Source: Candidatus Choladousia intestinipullorum (GTDB lineage: Bacteria; Bacillota; Clostridia; Lachnospirales; Lachnospiraceae). Taken from it: a stretch of DNA of 38,744 bases. The translations under genes were made by a program, and so were the position numbers. The notes under the pieces were generated by a model. That model was not told the origin of the DNA, searched no databases, and was given only the letters and a program-made list of their open reading frames with translations. The stretch spans positions 1 through 38,744 of the forward strand of contig DVHT01000087.1 of assembly GCA_018711885.1 (NCBI GenBank). Direction: 5' to 3'. The first letter of the stretch is position 1; each line of letters begins with the position of its first letter. This document shows positions 35,750 through 38,744 of this stretch, piece after piece.

Positions 35750-37207
35750 ATGAAATTTTTGCAGAAATTAGGAAAATCATTGATGCTGCCTGTAGCGTGT
35801 CTGCCTATATGCGGTATCCTGATGGGACTTGGATACCTGATGTGTCCGGCAACCATGCAGGGCGGAGACATCACAGGTATTGTTCAGCAGATTGGATACT
35901 ATCTGGTAAAAGCAGGCGGTGCCCTGATCGACAACATGGCAATCCTGTTTGCAATCGGTATCGGTGTGGGAATGGCTGATGAAAATGACGGTACGGCCGG
36001 ACTGGCTGCACTGGCATCCTGGCTGATGATCACAAATCTTCTGTCTACAGCAAACGTATCTGTAATCATGACACTGAGCGAGAACGCTACACTGGCATTT
36101 AACAAGATCCAGAACCCGTTCATTGGTATCATCGCAGGTATCATCGGTTCTATGTGCTACAACAAGTTCAAGGGTACGAGACTTCCGGACTGGCTGTCAT
36201 TCTTCAGCGGCAAGCGCTGCGTAGCGATCGTGGCAGGTGTGGTATCGATCATTGTATCTGTAGTACTGCTGTTCGTATGGCCGCTGATCTTCGGCGCACT
36301 CATCGCTCTTGGTGAAGCAATCGTAAGCCTTGATGCAGTTGGAGCAGGTATCTACGCATTCTTTAACAGACTGCTGATTCCGTTCGGTCTGCACCATGCA
36401 CTGAACAACGTATTCTGGTTTGATACGATCGGTCTCGGCGACCTGACACACTTCTGGGCAGGCGAAACGTCCGCAGACGTTACATGGAGCCTTGGAATGT
36501 ATATGTCCGGTTTCTTCCCGTGCATGATGTTCGGTATCCCGGGCGCTGCACTGGCTATGGTGCATACAGCAAAACCGGCAAAGAAAAAAGTAGCGATCGG
36601 TCTTGTGACTTCCGCAGCAATCGCAGCATTCGTATGCGGTGTTACAGAGCCGTTTGAGTTCGCATTTATGTTCCTTGCACCGGGTCTTTATGTAGTTTAC
36701 GCAGTACTGTACGGTATCTTTGTGACAATTACAACAATCGTTGGTTTCCGCGCAGGCTTCAGCTTTTCAGCAGGTGCGACAGACCTCCTTTTCTCAGCTT
36801 CCCTTCCGGCGGCTGCGAAGACATGGATGATCATTCCGCTCGGTATCGCTGCGTTTATCGTATTCTACGTAGTATTCCGTTTCGCGATCACGAAGTTCAA
36901 TCTGAAGACACCGGGTCGTGAGGATGATGATACAGATGAGACGACAGTACAGCTTGCAAACAACGACTTCACAGAGGTTGCAAGAATCGTCCTGGAAGGC
37001 GTAGGCGGAAAAGACAACGTTACGTCTATCGACAACTGCATCACGAGACTTCGTCTTGAGATCAAAGATTATACGAAAGTAAATGAAAAGAAGATCAAAT
37101 CCGCAGGTGTTGCCGGCGTGATTCGTCCGGGTAAGACATCCGTACAGGTAATCATCGGAACAAAGGTTCAGTTTGTAGCCGATGAGTTCAAGAAATTATG
37201 TAAATAG
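35750..37207 (+). CDS. PTS glucose/N-acetylglucosamine-type EIIBC permease
   Basis: EIIC TM domain (RLLIPFGLHHALNNVFWF, GVTEPFEFAFMFLAP) and C-terminal EIIB (DNVTSIDNCITRLRLEIKD). Confidence 0.94.
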   Translation: MKFLQKLGKSLMLPVACLPICGILMGLGYLMCPATMQGGDITGIVQQIGYYLVKAGGALIDNMAILFAIGIGVGMADENDGTAGLAALASWLMITNLLSTANVSVIMTLSENATLAFNKIQNPFIGIIAGIIGSMCYNKFKGTRLPDWLSFFSGKRCVAIVAGVVSIIVSVVLLFVWPLIFGALIALGEAIVSLDAVGAGIYAFFNRLLIPFGLHHALNNVFWFDTIGLGDLTHFWAGETSADVTWSLGMYMSGFFPCMMFGIPGAALAMVHTAKPAKKKVAIGLVTSAAIAAFVCGVTEPFEFAFMFLAPGLYVVYAVLYGIFVTITTIVGFRAGFSFSAGATDLLFSASLPAAAKTWMIIPLGIAAFIVFYVVFRFAITKFNLKTPGREDDDTDETTVQLANNDFTEVARIVLEGVGGKDNVTSIDNCITRLRLEIKDYTKVNEKKIKSAGVAGVIRPGKTSVQVIIGTKVQFVADEFKKLCK

Positions 37208-37232
37208 TGATTCATACAATCCCTTTACTCAG

Positions 37233-37257
37233 AAAGACCGCAATCTGCGGTCTTTTT
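37233..37257 (+). terminator. Rho-independent terminator after the pts operon
   Basis: AAAGACCGCA ATC TGCGGTCTTTTT. Confidence 0.9.
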
Positions 37258-37285
37258 GAGTAGGAGAAATAATGAGGTGGAAAGC

Positions 37286-38044
37286 ATGAAATATCTTTTG
37301 GAAACGTGTGTGGACAGCGTACAGTCCGCGATTGAGGCGGAAAAAGGAGGAGCGGACCGCGTGGAGCTCTGCTCCAATCTGGTGATCGGCGGGACTTCGC
37401 CGGGAGAATCTCTGTTCCGTCAGGTGAGGGAATCTACCGGACTGAAGATCCGCACTCTCCTTCGCCCGCGGTTCGGTGATTTCTGCTATGATAAATATGA
37501 ATTCCAGACACTCAGAGATGAAGTGCGGATGTTCCGGAAGCTGGGCGCTGACGGCGTCGTGATCGGAATCCTGAATCCGGACGGAACGCTGAATCTGGAA
37601 CAGATGAGGGCGCTCTGCGAGGAAGCCGGCGATATGGGCATCACACTGCACCGCGCATTTGACGTCTGCCGCGACCCGTATGAGACGATGGAGCAGTGTG
37701 TAGAGCTGGGGATCGATACGATCTTGACGAGCGGCCAGAAGAGCTCGGCATGGGAAGGCCGGGACCTGATCGCAGAACTGGTAGAGAAGAGCGCCGGGCG
37801 GATCGAGATCCTGGCAGGCGCAGGGATCAATGCGGAAACGATAGAGAAGCTGATCCCGTATACGAAGGCATCCGCGTACCATATGTCCGGAAAGATTGTC
37901 AAAGACAGCCGCATGGAATTCCGGAAAGAAGGCGTTCCAATGGGAATTCCGGGTTTCAGTGAATTTGAGATCTGGCAGACTTCAGCCGATGAGATCAGAA
38001 AAGCCGCAGCGGTATTGAAAAACTGCGGCAAGATGGTTCGGTGA
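37286..38044 (+). CDS. cutC: CutC family protein
   Basis: MKYLLETCVDSVQSAIEAEKGGADRVELCSNLVIGGTSPG, LRPRFGDFCYD, LHRAFDVCRDP, ILTSGQ. Confidence 0.95.
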   Translation: MKYLLETCVDSVQSAIEAEKGGADRVELCSNLVIGGTSPGESLFRQVRESTGLKIRTLLRPRFGDFCYDKYEFQTLRDEVRMFRKLGADGVVIGILNPDGTLNLEQMRALCEEAGDMGITLHRAFDVCRDPYETMEQCVELGIDTILTSGQKSSAWEGRDLIAELVEKSAGRIEILAGAGINAETIEKLIPYTKASAYHMSGKIVKDSRMEFRKEGVPMGIPGFSEFEIWQTSADEIRKAAAVLKNCGKMVR

Positions 38045-38096
38045 TAAAAAACGTCTTTTTAATGCTGCGCTGGCAGGAATTCGGATCATGTTTCAA

Positions 38097-38744
38097 TTAC
38101 AAATTCAGGTGCGCCCTCAGCGTGCTGAGATATTTTTCTGACGCCTTCGAAAAGATCTGATATTTTTTCCATACCAGATATACTCTCACGGTCAGAGAAG
38201 GGGAAAAAGGCCGGAAGCAGAGGGGGCTTTCCCCGCTGGTGTTGATGATATGATTCAGGCAGAGCGCATATCCCATACCTTCCTCTACCATCAGAGAGCC
38301 GTTATACAGCAAGCTGTAAGTGGCTGCTACATTGAGCTTTGACAAATCCCGTTTCAGCCAGGAAGAAAGAAGAGAGCTGGAAAAAGCCTGCCGGGATATG
38401 ATCAAGGGGAGGTTCAGGAGGTCTTCAGGAGAAATGGAGGCTTTTTGAGCCAGTGGGGAATCCCTGCGCATAAGCACTCCCCAGGATTCTCTGACCGGGA
38501 GTTCAAGCATTTCATATTTTGTAATATCTACAGGCTGGAGAAGAAGGCCAAAGTCAATGAGACCTTTATCCAGATCTTCTAAAACGTCTGTTCCATCGCC
38601 GCTGGAAATATGAAAATGGATGTCGGGATATTGATCCTGAACGGTCTGCGCCACCCGTGTGAGCAGACGTATCCCGTCTGTCTCTCCGGCTCCAATATAA
38701 ACATCTCCGGCAATCGTCTGTTCCGCCAGTGCAACATCATGTTC
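38097..38744 (-). CDS. LysR-type regulator substrate-binding domain, N-terminus truncated by window edge
   Basis: Frame open to the window end: ...LAEQTIAGDVYIGAGETDGIRLLTRVAQTVQDQYPDIHFHISSGDGTDVLEDLDKGLIDFGLLLQP. Confidence 0.88.
   Translation of the reverse strand, partial: EHDVALAEQTIAGDVYIGAGETDGIRLLTRVAQTVQDQYPDIHFHISSGDGTDVLEDLDKGLIDFGLLLQPVDITKYEMLELPVRESWGVLMRRDSPLAQKASISPEDLLNLPLIISRQAFSSSLLSSWLKRDLSKLNVAATYSLLYNGSLMVEEGMGYALCLNHIINTSGESPLCFRPFSPSLTVRVYLVWKKYQIFSKASEKYLSTLRAHLNL

Overview
The window looks like a Lachnospiraceae-type (Clostridia, Firmicutes) chromosomal segment, judging from codon usage, sporulation/YaaT gene order and protein character. It is densely coding, mostly on the + strand, with no rRNA, tRNA, transposase, phage or CRISPR array that I could recognise. 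Recognisable content: a 5'-truncated MBOAT acyltransferase with an AlgJ/X-like partner; mecA (-); a GH18/SH3 cell-wall hydrolase; a large secreted Ig-like surface protein; a tightly overlapping five-gene operon (PLP enzyme, GT2, ATP-grasp, two small EamA/SMR-like membrane proteins) followed by a polysaccharide deacetylase; proC (-); an Orn/Lys/Arg decarboxylase, guanylate-kinase-like, holB, yaaT, trmN6-like, rsmI block; MATE; a zinc-dependent phospholipase C-like protein; an MFS transporter; an Ala/Glu-rich exported protein (-); a dipeptidase and glycerate kinase pair; a CNNM/CorC transporter with a long leader; an HD-GYP response regulator, Hpt and hybrid histidine kinase phosphorelay; nagB; a licT-like antiterminator with RAT/terminator and PTS glucose IIA and IIBC; cutC; and a truncated LysR (-). 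Top leads for novelty: (1) a promoter, short ORF and terminator leader (27383-27572) upstream of the CNNM transporter, where the stop codon of a D/P-rich 34-codon ORF lies in the terminator loop; (2) the five-gene Arn-like envelope-modification operon (8608-12584); (3) a dispersed palindromic repeat family (three copies) with compensatory changes in its hairpins, located next to promoters; (4) a palindromic repeat that supplies the C-terminus of the hybrid kinase. All functional calls come from reading the sequence; no database search was run.
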